Positions 44,675 to 57,800 of a stretch of 64,000 bases of DNA are shown here, piece by piece. The stretch lies in the NCBI RefSeq assembly GCF_021462415.1, contig NZ_JAKEDS010000001.1, positions 716,273 through 780,272 on the forward strand. The letters run 5' to 3'. Source of the DNA: Rhodohalobacter sp. 614A. Lineage in GTDB: Bacteria; Bacteroidota; Rhodothermia; Balneolales; Balneolaceae. Within the stretch, counting starts at the first letter, position 1. The number at the start of each line of letters is the position of its first letter. The notes under the pieces are model-generated. The model did not search any database, was not told the DNA's origin, and saw nothing but the letters and a program-made list of their open reading frames with translations. The position numbers were made by a program, and so were the translations under genes.

Positions 44675-46690
44675 TCAATCCAACAACGCCCTTACTTCCT
44701 CAAACTGGTTGGCGCGGTGAAGGGCATCAATCAGAAATTCTCTCAGTACCGGATTTTGTTTTTGATGATTGTACCTTTGCAGCCATCTTCCGCAAAGTTC
44801 ATCAAGCTTTCCGTTTTTTTGATGAATGCGAACAAGTGACCGATATGCATCCTCATTTTGATCATCAAGCGTGAGAACGCGTTCGTATGAAAGAACGGCG
44901 TCATTAAATCGGTCCGATTTAGAATAGACGTGTCCAAGATAAAGATGCGTTTCCTCGTCAGCATTTCCGGTTCGTGCTGCACTTTCAAAACTTTTCAAAG
45001 CTTCTGTGTACTTTTCATGCTCATAGAACAGCAATCCTTCCTGGTGATACAGAAGTGTACTCTCTTCAAATTCTTCCAGACCTGTGTGCAGAACCTCCAA
45101 TGCGTCCTCAAAAGAAAGTCTGTCTGATATCATTACAAACATATCCTGTAATTCACTGCTGATCTCTTTCAATTCTGTAGCATTTTGAAAGATTGGGGGA
45201 TTCTTTGCCCGCAACTGGTTCAACCCGAATTGCACCTCTTCCTGCGTTACTTCTTGCCTGCTTTCATACAATTCAATCATTCCGTTCAGTGTATTAGTAT
45301 AGGCAGATTTTCCTGCAGAACTGCCTTTCTGTTGATCCTTCAACAAAATCCATTCGGCCCAGCCTTGATAGATCGTATCTTTCAGAGGCTCGAGCACCTC
45401 TTCTTTTTCAACATCTTTATCTAACAACCGGGCATACTCGATTCTGATTTGGCTGTTTTCATTCTCCTCCAAAAACTTCCGGAAAATTTCTTTTGCTTTT
45501 TCATGCTTGCCATTTTCATTCAAGACTCTTCCAAAATCGGCCAGCAGTGTTGAGTCATCCGGCCATCTGTCCAACTGTTTTCTATAGATCTCTTCTGCCG
45601 CTTCATACTCCCGATCATATAACCATGCTCTTGCAGAAAGACCGGCGTATGCAACCTCATCATACTCAACAGCCAATGAATCAAAGTAGGTACTGGCCAT
45701 CTCATATTTTTGAGCTGTGATTAATTCGGTTCCATACTCTTCCAATAAGTCACGATCATTTGGAAATTGCTCTTTTTCCATCTCCAAAACCTGCAGCAAT
45801 CCGGCTTGATTAAACCGCTGACGATTGATATCGACCAAAGCCCTGTATAACGAGCGCTCTTTCGGGTGATCATTGATCATCTGTTGGAAAAAGAGGTTTG
45901 CCTTTTCAGCCTCATTATTTTTCAGTAGCGCTTTGCCATACAGAATTGCCCGATCCATATTTACTGGCTCTGACCTGTAAAGAGATTCCAAACTATTAAC
46001 CATCTGCTCCGAATCCTCATTTCTTTCTGCAATCTGAGCTTTCATCAAAAGAAGATTCTCAGCCTCCGGAAACTGCTCTATCCCAACGTTAACGGCTTCT
46101 TCTGCATCGTCCCATTTCTCCTGCTGAATCAGGATATACGCCAGATTATTATGAATGGACAGGCTGTCGGAATGGATCTCTCTTGCTTTGTAATAATAGT
46201 CAGATGACACTTCCAGTTCTTCGTTTTGAAAAGCAAGAGCCGCTGCCCGTTGATAAAGCTGACCCAAATACTTTTGTATGATGTCACTTGTAATTCCATC
46301 AATCTCTGAATGCTGTGATTCATCAATCGTTTGATCAACTTCTTGAAAAAGAACAATCGCTTCATCTACATCGATATGAATAAGGGCTTCTCCTTTCATC
46401 ACTTTCAAACGTAGAAAATCGGGGTACTCTTCGAGTCCTTCAGAAGCAATTTCAACCGCTTTTTCCGGCTGCTGTATTAATAGATAGGAACTTGTAAGAT
46501 AGGTATACACATCCCGCGGCGGATTCTGGAATAGCAGTGACTGTTCAAATGATTGAATGGCATTTTCATACTCTTTCAATTCATAAAACGTCATGCCCTG
46601 CTGAATGGAATGCTGGAGAGTTTGAGCTTCGATTTTACCGAAAAAAATCAGCCCAAAAAATAAAACCAATATGATGTGTTTAACAGACAT
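44675..46690 (-). CDS. TPR-repeat exported protein
   Basis: A 671-residue protein with a signal peptide (residues 1-22, ending KIEAQ). It consists almost wholly of tetratricopeptide repeats, with units such as GMTFYELKEYENAIQSFEQS near the N-terminus and LYLGHVYSKSDRFNDAVLSY near the C-terminus. The mid region has more degenerate helices. TPR proteins of this size serve as scaffolds for envelope complexes, including T9SS-linked ones. It starts 6 bp after the Fn3 gene and is the last gene of the proposed barrel/giant/Fn3/TPR unit. Its role is presumably to organise or deliver the secreted partners, which is an inference from gene order. Confidence 0.85.
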   Translation of the reverse strand: MSVKHIILVLFFGLIFFGKIEAQTLQHSIQQGMTFYELKEYENAIQSFEQSLLFQNPPRDVYTYLTSSYLLIQQPEKAVEIASEGLEEYPDFLRLKVMKGEALIHIDVDEAIVLFQEVDQTIDESQHSEIDGITSDIIQKYLGQLYQRAAALAFQNEELEVSSDYYYKAREIHSDSLSIHNNLAYILIQQEKWDDAEEAVNVGIEQFPEAENLLLMKAQIAERNEDSEQMVNSLESLYRSEPVNMDRAILYGKALLKNNEAEKANLFFQQMINDHPKERSLYRALVDINRQRFNQAGLLQVLEMEKEQFPNDRDLLEEYGTELITAQKYEMASTYFDSLAVEYDEVAYAGLSARAWLYDREYEAAEEIYRKQLDRWPDDSTLLADFGRVLNENGKHEKAKEIFRKFLEENENSQIRIEYARLLDKDVEKEEVLEPLKDTIYQGWAEWILLKDQQKGSSAGKSAYTNTLNGMIELYESRQEVTQEEVQFGLNQLRAKNPPIFQNATELKEISSELQDMFVMISDRLSFEDALEVLHTGLEEFEESTLLYHQEGLLFYEHEKYTEALKSFESAARTGNADEETHLYLGHVYSKSDRFNDAVLSYERVLTLDDQNEDAYRSLVRIHQKNGKLDELCGRWLQRYNHQKQNPVLREFLIDALHRANQFEEVRALLD

Positions 46691-46696
46691 TCTCTC

Positions 46697-48727
46697 CTAA
46701 TTTGTCACAGCCTGAACAGGCCTTGCCGTTCTTGCTTCTCTTCCAATCCCATCCACCGGAAATACCTTGAACCACTGGCCGGCTGTGCTTCCATTATGTG
46801 AAAACCGAGTGGTATCCTGTGACGCCTGACCAATAAGCTCATACATCCCTGTCGCAATATCAGACCGGTAAATATGAAATCCTGCAACCTGAGAGGGATC
46901 GATGACCTGCCATTGGAGCAAAACCTGCCCATCGGTAAACAACGCCTGTACATTTTTTGATGGAACCGGCGGATGGATTTTATGCACATTTAAAATTTCT
47001 GATGACACAGCTTCCGACTCATTTCCCAAAGAATCGACAGCCGTCACGGAATAGATATACTCTCCGTCTAATTCAACCATCCGATCCAGCAGGTAGCGAT
47101 CACCCTTTCCATTTTCACTGAGCAATCGTAAGGAGTCTGCATTCATATCCCGGCGATAAACATTGTACGAAATCACATCCCCGGAAGAAGACGCATTCCA
47201 CGCTACCTGAACTCGCTCGCCGCTTCGTATTTGAGCCTGCAGAGTTGTTGGAGGTTCCGGCGGGGTAAGATCCGGAATCTGTATCTCTACCCAGCTCGTA
47301 TCACTTCGGTTTCCATTTTTACTGACAGCCACAACCCCATATTCATAGGACACTCCCTCCCTGAACCCATCAATGCCGTATCCAAAATCTGTTAATGAAT
47401 TTTCAAGATGAGCTTCATCATTTAACTGTTCATACAGGTCTCCACTTTTTGGGTTGATCTGCCGCCGGAGAATCTGATAGGTTTGAAGCGCCCTGTACTC
47501 TTCGCCCGGACTCCATTCAAGTTGGAGGGCACTTAAATCAGTATCAAAAACGGCTGCAACGTTTGTAACCGGTTCAGGAATCCGATAATCCCAGATATAC
47601 ACATGCGCTGGGTTAGACAGCTCTCCCTCGTTTCCATTTTGATCTATTGCCGTTACCGCATACCGATACTGAACGCCCGGTTCTGCCGACTCATGAACAA
47701 AGGCTGTTTGAAGAGGGGAAAGGATTTCTTCGGTCAGCCGGGTGTATTCTTCTTCATCCGCCCTGGACATATAGACGTGATATCCGGCCAATTCGAGATC
47801 CGTACTTACCGGCCAGACAATCTCGCTTTGATAATCTTCCGTTGCGCTTGCGTCCACATCGGTGATAATCGGCGGAGGCACATTGTCTTCAATGCGCAAC
47901 ACCACACTTTCACTCGCAATTGACTGCCCGGAAATATCCACAGCTTCCACCCAAAATTCGTACTCCCTGTTGAGGCGGGGAACGGTAATATATTTTCGAT
48001 GCTCGGTGTCATCACGGGTTCGGACGAAAATCGCATCCGTTGCATCTACCGTTACGTTGCTCTCTGTATCCCTATAAAATGTTTTGAAACGAATCACATT
48101 CCGGGTTTCCGGGGCGTCTTCCTGTGTCGGGTATTGCCAGTCGATGGTAACTCTGCGCCCTTCATTCGTACCTAAAATATTTGATGGAGGAGCCGGACTT
48201 TCAGAAACAAGGGGAGCAGAGCCTTCTATCGTTTCGCCGGTGGGTCGTTCCAGGTCGTTTACAATTTCAAACCGGTAGGATACTTGAGACCCAGACGAAA
48301 TATTTTCGTCCAGGTAGGCCCGGCCCAGAGCTATTGCAAGTTCAGGCACTGCGGCATTAATGATCGCATTGGTTTCTGTTTGAGCTCTCAGCATCAGGAA
48401 AATCCGCTGCGGACTCTCTCTGTCTAATTCATCCTGAATCAACTCAAATTCAGGACCCATTGCCTGTTCAAGCTGAAATCCGTTTTGAGCGGGAAAAAAG
48501 GGCTCCGTTGTTAATCGCTCCCAATCTGCTTCATCAACTTTACGGTAAAGATGATATCCGTGAGAAAATGGAAGAGTGTAATTGTGAATGATGTAAACAC
48601 TGCCATCATTCCGGGTAAGAATGTTCAGGCTATTTTCATTCACCACAGATTGTGCGACAGATACACATGGGCTTATAATAATCGCCAGCAAAAGATAGCC
48701 GATAAATTTAGACACTGATATACGCAT
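46697..48727 (-). CDS. Multi-domain fibronectin type III exported protein
   Basis: A 676-residue protein with a signal peptide (residues 1-26, ending VSVAQ). The N-terminal 150 residues include YTLPFSHGYHLYRKVDEADW. About five Fn3 modules follow, with motifs such as YHVYMSRADEEEYTRLTEE, SYNVYRRDMNADSLRLL and FHIYRSDIATGMYELIG, each ending in Y-YAVTAIDQNGNE-type strands. There is no T9SS sorting domain. The ATG at 48727 is chosen because the upstream in-frame extension crosses a palindromic REP-like region. It is located between the giant gene and the TPR gene, so a role in the same surface complex is likely; binding partners are unknown. Confidence 0.85.
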   Translation of the reverse strand: MRISVSKFIGYLLLAIIISPCVSVAQSVVNENSLNILTRNDGSVYIIHNYTLPFSHGYHLYRKVDEADWERLTTEPFFPAQNGFQLEQAMGPEFELIQDELDRESPQRIFLMLRAQTETNAIINAAVPELAIALGRAYLDENISSGSQVSYRFEIVNDLERPTGETIEGSAPLVSESPAPPSNILGTNEGRRVTIDWQYPTQEDAPETRNVIRFKTFYRDTESNVTVDATDAIFVRTRDDTEHRKYITVPRLNREYEFWVEAVDISGQSIASESVVLRIEDNVPPPIITDVDASATEDYQSEIVWPVSTDLELAGYHVYMSRADEEEYTRLTEEILSPLQTAFVHESAEPGVQYRYAVTAIDQNGNEGELSNPAHVYIWDYRIPEPVTNVAAVFDTDLSALQLEWSPGEEYRALQTYQILRRQINPKSGDLYEQLNDEAHLENSLTDFGYGIDGFREGVSYEYGVVAVSKNGNRSDTSWVEIQIPDLTPPEPPTTLQAQIRSGERVQVAWNASSSGDVISYNVYRRDMNADSLRLLSENGKGDRYLLDRMVELDGEYIYSVTAVDSLGNESEAVSSEILNVHKIHPPVPSKNVQALFTDGQVLLQWQVIDPSQVAGFHIYRSDIATGMYELIGQASQDTTRFSHNGSTAGQWFKVFPVDGIGREARTARPVQAVTN

Positions 48728-48768
48728 AAAATGATCAATATGATAAAAGCTAATCTCCCCAGATCTTT

Positions 48769-48860
48769 CCCCAACGTCGGGGAGGGGAAATGGGGGCACA
48801 TCCCCCGAGTTCTTCCGATTCCGATAAATCGGATCGGTTTCACTTTTCCCCTTCAAAGGG
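48769..48860. repeat. Cluster of palindromic hairpins between giant and Fn3 genes
   Basis: Three hairpins in under 70 bp: CCCC/GGGG at 48769-48782, GGGGG/CCCCC at 48792-48806, and CCGATTCCGA/TCGGATCGG at 48815-48837. CCCCTTCAAAGGGGG follows. They differ from the GTCATTGCG family and probably belong to another REP type. The cluster lies in the 138-bp spacer inside the proposed operon and may set relative mRNA levels. Confidence 0.7.
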
Positions 48861-48865
48861 GGATG

Positions 48866-51800
48866 TTATCTAATTGTAGTGGGTTGATCGAGATACTCAG
48901 TCTTCACTCTGGTTAAACCCACTCTATTGGTAATGCGTATTTTTACACGGAATCCCGACATGGGTAGATTCCAGTCCAGTGGCGGGAGAGAGCCACGGGC
49001 GTTCATCACTCCATCAGAATCTCCCTGGGTATCCATATCTTGCGCCGGAATATAGACAGACCATCGACCCGGTCCGCTTTTCGGGCCATTTTCTACCCAA
49101 TATTCAACCTTATCTATCCCAGACTCAGGATCCTGAATATTTGAAACATTTACGACTGTTCCACCTGATCTTTGATCAGCAATGGTTTGAATATTAAAAT
49201 TTAATGGAACCGTGGAATCGAAATAGAGAGGCCCGCTTGCAGCCATGTTTGACACAGTTCCATCTTTACTCACACTTCTGTAGAATACATAGACGGGTCC
49301 ATCCACACCTGCAAATTCAGATCTATCGATCGTTATGTACCGCTCTGTCTCTCCGGCCCCTCGCTGATAATATTGGTCGGAGGTTCTAAAATCCCATTCT
49401 AAATCAACTCTGTCAGCACTTTGAAATGGCCGAACTTCCGGTTCTCCATTCAGGGATTCCCCAATGGCATATTGAATCCCAATAATGTCGGATTCGGGAT
49501 CATAAGGAGGTTCCACAATGTATAACCTTAGACCATCGTTATAGACTTTCGCTTGGGCTTTTCCGGGTTCGGGACGGGTCAAATCCTCAACCCTAAACGG
49601 ACCAAAAGTATTGATAGAACTCTTATTTCCGGCGTTATCTACTGCACGAACATGCCAGAAGACTCTTGAACCAAAGGTTAATTCCGAGTCAGTGTATTCC
49701 AACTGTCTGGTTGTGGTTTCATAATCGCCTACATTAAAAAGATTGGTTGGAGCATCAGAATCTTCCGAGAAGATATACTCAAAATGCGAGATTCCGGATT
49801 GCTGATCAGTGGCCTCTATCTCATTAATCTTAATAGACGGTACATCATAGAATTCTTTCCAGCTATTGTAAACCGTTGGGTTTTGTGTGAATGGCGGTAC
49901 TATGGTTACCGCATCATAAACATTTGTCAGGCTCGGATCCAAAAACTGGTCAGATTGCGTATTCAGATTATAACTAATAGATGTTGGCGCTTCCCCGTCA
50001 TACAGAATCGGCTCTCTGAGTGAAGTCGGTTGACTAACTTGCCCAAGCGTATTTCTCACTCTTGCACTGATGTAATAATCCTGATCCGGCTCCATATTCA
50101 ACGGTTGTGTGGGACCCGTCATTCTTTGTGCGGGAATTTCTGAATCGAACTCAATCTGACCTTGCAAAAGTGTCCAGTCCAGAACATCCGTCCTCCCCGG
50201 ACTTGTACCTACACTGTATTCCCATTGACCAATCCCCACATTGGAATCGTACGCAAGAAGTACCAGATCAAGTACACCCGGTTGGTTTGTCCAAAAAGCT
50301 CTTTCTCCATCAAACTCAGCTATTTGGTAATTTTCGGACAGGTTAATGATTGGGGGTGCCGGTGGTTCTGTAGAATTGGGAACAATGCTTTCACCATAAC
50401 CTGTAGGACTGTCGCCATCAGCTCTGACATTTACAGTAAACGATCCTCTTCTTATCGCGGTATTTCCCGCTGATCCCCTCACTCTGACTCCGAAATTAAT
50501 GGATCGGGTACTTCCACCTATGCTGTGGGGGTAGACTGTAAAACTACTTCGGTTTCCGACTGACAGGTAATCGTCGAGACCCATGGTAATATCCGTATCA
50601 TCCGAAGTCGTATAGATCATATTTACACTGGTCTCGATAATTTCATCCGGATGAGAAGCAGTCCAGACAATATCTGTTTCGTTGTAGTGTGAATTAGCCG
50701 GCAGATTTGGATAGATCGAAATATCGGTGATCTGTGGCGGCTCTAATTGTTCAGCCAGGAAATCTGCGGCCGAATCGTAATTGTTAAATCGACGGTCTTC
50801 AATCGTAACATTTTCTTCTGTATCATCTAAATCATCTGCATCTTTAAGCCCTTCACGCCATACCAGGTACTGATCCATCATGTTATAAGAGATGGCCGTT
50901 ATATTCGCTTTAATACTATAGAATTCATCCAGCGTTTGTGTAATGTTGACCAGTGGAGTTAAGACCTGCTCTTTATAATCTGCATTGGTTTCGAAGATCA
51001 AATCAAACAAGACTGACAAACCTCTCTGTTTTAGGGTTAGCAATCCGTCCCGGTTCATATTATACCAGAAATTTTCATTGATCTCTTCTATTTGATCCAG
51101 ATCGTTCCGCACATTTGAGCCCATCGGGACAGAGAAACGGTCATGAATTTGCTGAACAGACTCCGGTGCGCCATTTGATCCCGGATTAGGCAGATTGATA
51201 TTTTGTACAAACTGCAACTGATTACTCCCCCGGGTAGTAGGGATCGATTCCTGTTCATATTCGGACATTGCGATGATAAAATTCTCCCTGTCCGCCAGGT
51301 CCCGCGCATAGTTATTGATCAGCTCACTGGGATAATAATTTCCCATGGCCTGTAAATTAAGATAGTTATCAATATGGTTTTCCTGGTCTTCAGACAACTG
51401 TTCAATGGCGTTCAAAATGGCAGAACTATACATATCCATATGATCTGCTCTATCATCCAACCAGAATTGTTCAGTCCAGAATTTATTGGCATCCAGGGCG
51501 AAATATCGCTCCATCTCTTCATAGATCTCTCCATAAGCATGAGCCATATTTATCAGGTGGAAATTATCAGCTTCCGGGGTATCGGTCTGCAGGAGGTTCC
51601 CCATCTCATTAAGGCTCGATAATACGTTTTGAATATCACCCCGCATCTGGGCGTCCATCAATTCCAGTTCAGCCTGGTACTCTTGCGTGCTTTGAATTTG
51701 CTGACCAGCCAAATTATCATTCACGTCAAAACCCACAGACTGCGTAGCATTTACCGATGGTGTGGGTTTTGTAATGCTTTGAACCGGGGAATTGGCCATG

Positions 51801-54800
51801 CTTGCGATCAGATTATCCAGAGTCTCTTGTGCAGAAGCCTGGAGTTCGTACGCCGTTACCATATCCTGTGTGATTTGGTCCTGTATCCCTTCCAAAATAT
51901 TCCCGGCATTGGCGGCCGCATTTCGGTATGATGACGGATTTGGAGTTGGGTAGGATGGATCTGGAGCCCGCATTACATCATTCCTCACGTCCTGCAAAGC
52001 GGATGGGAGAGTTGCGACTGTTTGAGAATCATGAATTTCGTTATCCCACGCACGGCGCTGAGACTGATTCAGTTGATAGAAGTTAAACCCGGCTGCCGTC
52101 ACTGTTTCGGAATCCGAAATGAGCTGACTCAGCGGTATGGGTAAAGACATTGCCTCGGCCGCGGCAGGAATATCAGTCATTAACGAGTAAATATGATCCT
52201 GGAACTGCTCTACCTGTTCACCTGCCTGGGCAACCAGATCCGCATGTGCTCCTGATCCGGTACCAAAACCGAGTCCGTCGCTGTTCGAGTACGATGCCCA
52301 CACCGATCCGCATTGTTCAGAACCCAGCACTCCAACACAACCACGTACAGAGGCAAATAACTCGTATCCTGGACTTTTGGTAACAAACGCTGCCTTAGCC
52401 TCAGCCGATATTGTAAACACGGCCAAAATGGTTGCTTCCACATCAAACATAACATAGGCACCGAATGGATACTCATAATTCGAATCTGTAATCACCCAAA
52501 CAGCGCCGGTTACATTACTCTCAATAGCCATCAGGGGAATATCCAGATTAAAGCCGAGACTCACTTCCAGCATGACACCCGGATTTCCGGCCAGGAAATT
52601 TCCCTCTCCTGTCAGGATTCCTTCAAAAACGTCGAACTGTGCATGTCCCACAATACCCCAGGCCCTGTCGTTGCCATCACCCGTCATAAAAAATTCGATT
52701 CCACCGCTTCCTTCAAGCACAACCGGCACCACGATATTGATCTCAATCCCAACCGCCATCGCAAATGGATTTCGCTGAATAGAAGCCGACATCTCGCCCT
52801 GTACCTCCGTTCCGGCAATGCTGTTTTCACCGTCTAGCCCCATAACGGCCACCCTCGCATCCATATAAAACGACTGGCTGGTAATCTGGAAGAATGTGGA
52901 TCCCTCTACAACATATTGACCACCAGTCCCCGCAATCCCCACTGCGGCATAAAGCATCACGGCAAAGTCTGCCTCTCCCTGGATAGAGGCTGACTCCGGA
53001 TCTACCAACTCATGTCCAAAAGCTGCAAGACCGTCATGAACCATTTCCAGGTCTTCCTGAACCGGCCTGTAGAAAAAGCCGCCGCCGGCACCGGTCAGCG
53101 TTACTACTCCGGGTACAATCGGAACTCCGGCATCGGCCTGCACGGCTACAAAAAGACCAAAACTAACTTCCCCGCCGATATTTGAAAATTTACCGGCTAC
53201 CAGTGCACTTACCTGGTCCATAAATGTTCCGGTAGCGGCAGCCCTTAAAAGCACACCGCCATCTTCCTGCACGTAATTGATGCTGGCATGCATTTCAAAA
53301 ATGCTGTCGATCTCGATAAATGCATTTTCAATCGTAAGTGATGTTAATCCATCTGCTGTTTTGTAAAACAGAATCTTATCCACTCCACCGCTTATTCCGC
53401 CGGAATCGCTATTCGGATTGGCTGCGATACTCAGGTGAAGTGCTGAGCCGTCGTTCGTTCCGCCAACTTCCTGACAAGGGCCAAAACAGAGAACTTCTTC
53501 AACACTGATACTATTTGTTTCCACTTCACTGGAATCGAAATCACCGCTTGCCTGGAGTTCTTCTGGTGATTTTTCTTCTGTATCCGCCAGATTTATCGTT
53601 GTGTTTTCCGCGTAAATGAACTGCCCCACTTGCAATGTGGCTACATCCGCAACGGTTATCGATCCGCCCTGAATATTTCCAAAATCTACCAAGCCTTCTT
53701 CCGTAATTCGAATACCGCCATAATTGAGGCTGGCTTCCACTTGTTCCATGTTTAAACCAGCTTCCCCGGAGAGTAAAATTTCAAATCCACTGTCGTTTGA
53801 TGAGTTCACATCCGCTGCGACGGCAATGGTGAAGAAACTCAGTTCATATTCAAAATTCGCATTACCGGTAATGTTATATAGTATATCGAGTTGATTTCCG
53901 GCGTAGGTAATTCCAATTCCCGGGTTATTCGGAAAGTTTGCAGCTTCACCAAATTGGATAACCGGATCAGCTTGCTGGGGATCTGATTCATTCGTTTGCG
54001 TGTCTAAGTAGATATTTCCGTTGGCATAGACACCGGCTTCACTCCATTCAAACGGATCGATGTCTGCTTTGATTTTAGTGAGCTCAAATTCTCCAAATCC
54101 AAGCAGAGGAAATCGCTCTTCCAGGTCGAACTGCAAACCGGTTTGATCCACAACAATTTGGCCGTCTTCCCGATAAATATTAAGCGCTCCGATACTTGAG
54201 TATTCATTTGCCGGTGCCGGCAGTGTGATCTCAAGTTCAGATTCAACGCGAATGCCATCTTCAAACTGAATCCCGAGAGATTGCAGCACCAGGTAATCCT
54301 GGAATATTTCAATATCAGTGGCGGTTATCTCATCCAAAGCAAACTCTCCGGATGTGGAGATCTGAAGACCGGTATAGTCGATCTGCTCCTCTAAAAATTG
54401 GATATTTCCATCCGTACTCAGAGATAGTTCACGGCCCGTCAACGCAATCGTCGGATCAATCAGCCCAAGAACCAAAGCCCCGTCCAACAGACTTAACTCC
54501 TGGTTGCCCAACTCACTAATAGCCGATCCAATTCCGAAGTGAATCGTCGGTGAAATTTGATAATTATCCACACCGACTTCTAAATCTGAAATAGAAATGA
54601 CAATCGGTTCATCCAGTATCTCTTCCAGAGAAATTTGTCCGTCGAGGTTCAGATAGAAGGAATTTCCATCCGAGACAATATTGATACCATCATATTCATT
54701 GAGGGAGAAAGTGGCCTGGCCAATTCTTAATTCATTGGTCATGCTGCCGGTATCCAAATCAAACCCCCACTCACCATCATTCCAGGAAGCGTTAAAAAAG

Positions 54801-57800
54801 ACTGGGGCGTTTTCATCTTCCAGGATCAGGCTGCTGGCCAGATAACCTGCAAAACTGAGGCTGTTTCCGGAATTCCCAAACGTCGCTTCAATTCCCTTTA
54901 AACCGGCTGTGAACGAATCCGGACTTGAAGCGCCATTTACATTTCCATTTAAATTAAAGGTGAAAATGGGGTCCGTAGCCGGATTGTAAAAATTGCTGAC
55001 TTCTCCCACAGAAAATGTGCCGGACTGAATTCCCGATTCATCTAAGGTGGCATATAATTCCGTATCTACATTCGCATCGTACCCGTTGAAAATTGAGGGC
55101 AGATCAAAACCGAGGCCGACCTCAAGCTGCACACCATCATCTACAATAAGCTGAAGCTGTTTCAAGCTGACAGGCAGGTTGAGCCGGTCTTCGAGAGACG
55201 TTTCCACATCAAGGGTAAGTGATCCGCCTGTAACATTAAAAGCGTCATCCGTTTCGAGGTTGAAGCTTACTTGCGTTGTGAGTGAATCGCCAGAGGATGA
55301 AAGCGATGGGAAAACAATCGGCAGAAAATCTCCATCTGTTGAAAGCTGATAGCCGCTTTCTGTTGATTCTGCTTCGATATAGGGATCTCCATTTTCATCC
55401 TTTAACTGGATATAGGCGATCTCTTCCGTCGGCAGTCCCAATCGGGCCGGAAACAGTGTAATAAGGCCTTCACCCAGATGAAATCCATCCTGATCGATAT
55501 ATGCAATGGGTTCTTCAGCGGGCTGATTATTCTGGTCCCAATAAAACTCAATCAGTCCATTTGATAGCGACAAGCCGTTTAAACTGATCGTAGCATTGTT
55601 AAGCATTTCCACTCGTAAATTCGAGTATTGCTCGCCGGCAAATTGCAGGTTTGCCGCTGATGAGCCGTTAAATCCAAGGCCATTTTGATCAAGTAAAACG
55701 GCTGCTGACAAATCCATTCGAAGAGCATCTCCTGCCGGCATGGGAGAATCTGAACTCACCAATTCGAACTTAAACGGATTTGGATTGAGCTGTATGGCAA
55801 AATCTGCATCAAGAGTCGCTGAACCGCTCAAAATTTCGAACGTTGAAAGGTCGAATAACAGATCATCGAACGTAACATTCGCATCCACATCTCCCTCGAT
55901 TAAGCTCCCCTGTCCGCTGAAAGCCAAACCGCTCGAATCTAAAAGTGCTTCATTCACCGTCAAAGAAAATAGCGGAGTCTCGGCACCGAACGGCATATTC
56001 CACTCAAAAGGTTCTGTTATGCCGATGGAACCGTCACTTATTTCACCTGTGATTGCATTCAACTCTAGCTGACCTGCAACCGTGACTGGTGGTTCATCTC
56101 CCGGAGCAGGAAGTGTGATATTCACTCCGCCATCAATCGTAGCTGACTGACCGTCTTCCGTCTGGCTGAAAAACAGATCTGCGTTGGTCACTTCCATGGA
56201 GACCGGACCCAATGGAATATTTCCACAGGGCTGAATATCGTTAATCACTCCTTCAAAAAATTCTCCTTCTATAATATCCAGTGAAAACTCTGCATAGTCG
56301 GTGCAGGACTCAGGATTTTCATTTGCAAAGACAGGAAGTTGCGCCACCTCGCCGTTAATACTAAACGATGCTTTTTGCTGGAATTCACCTTCTTCCTCAA
56401 TAACTTCAAGTGCACCGGATATCTCCTCAACCCGCAGTACTGGGGCGTATGTAGCATTGGAAACTGCAAGATTAACCGTTCCAAGCGGTGTGAACGGTTC
56501 CATCTCACCGACTAAAAAGCCTTCCTGTAATCCGACATTTGTGAAGAGGAGTCCGTCCGGTGGAATCAATTCATATTCCTGGAATTCCGGCAGGTCAACG
56601 GAGAAATCCATTGAAAAATCAGGATCAAAAGTGCCGCCTTCTCCCCAAGTGTATGTAATTCCATTCAGCGTTCTGAACGCTAAAAGGCTAAAATCAAAGT
56701 CGTTGATATTGATCGATGGCAAATTTAGTCCCGGAATACTGCTTTCGTTGATATCCTGAGGAGGGATGTAAATACCGTCATTTCGGAACTCAAACTCCCT
56801 GAACGGCACGGATAGTTGTTCTCCATTCGCAAATCCGGTATTGAAATGACCATTCAGTACAATCGCATATTGGAATCCTTCCGCTGTGTTGTAACTAAAT
56901 TCTTCCATTGAAACAATCTGGTCCAGACCTAAACCATATCCATCAATGCCGATGGTTGGCGCCGGATTCAGTTCATAACCGGTAAAATCTTCAATTGCAA
57001 CGTAGCCCGGCTGTCGGCGAAGAGTAAGATCCGCTCCGGTTTGATACCCGTCATCCGTGAGAATATCAAGACTTCCGGATACGCTGAAATCGTAAACGGG
57101 ACTGCCTGAACCTATCACCATTTCAAAGTTTCCATTTAGCGAATCCACGTTGAAGATGACCCGATCTTCAGCTGCAAGCGACAACGGAGCGTCAATTCCG
57201 TTGGCATTGATATCTGCCCGAACATATCCATCACCCCGCAAATAGAACTCGGAGGGTTCATCACTTTCAAGCTCCTGCCCAAACAGGTTCAAATTCCCTT
57301 GGAGAAAAAGTGCTTTGGTCGGTGTTCCCTCAATATCCTGTACTCCATATTCAATGTAATGGGGTGTGAGAGGAATACCACGCGCTATGAGATTCTGAGC
57401 CAACGTCGGATCTTCCGGTGGTAAGTTTGCTACAATCGATCCGGAGACTAATTCGGCGTAAAACGGGTTTGGCGTGATGACCACATCGTTCATTGTAACA
57501 TCTCCAATGGTAGGCGGAGAAGCCGGATCGAGATATGGCACAACGAGATCCAGCGACGTATCCGGTGGGGTTGAGATCATGATATTTCCATCATCCAGAG
57601 GAGTGATGTCAACCAAAAGTGAATCTCCTTCCCGCAGCTGTAAATACGCGATATCCATTGTGGGAAGCGGCAGGCGTTCCGGGATCAGGTACTCGGTGAA
57701 GAACGTCATGACCGGATGAAAACCGCTCGGATCGAGATAGGCAAAATGAGCGTCGTCAAAGTAGAAATCCACCTGCCCGGCGGTGACGCCAACCGGATTC

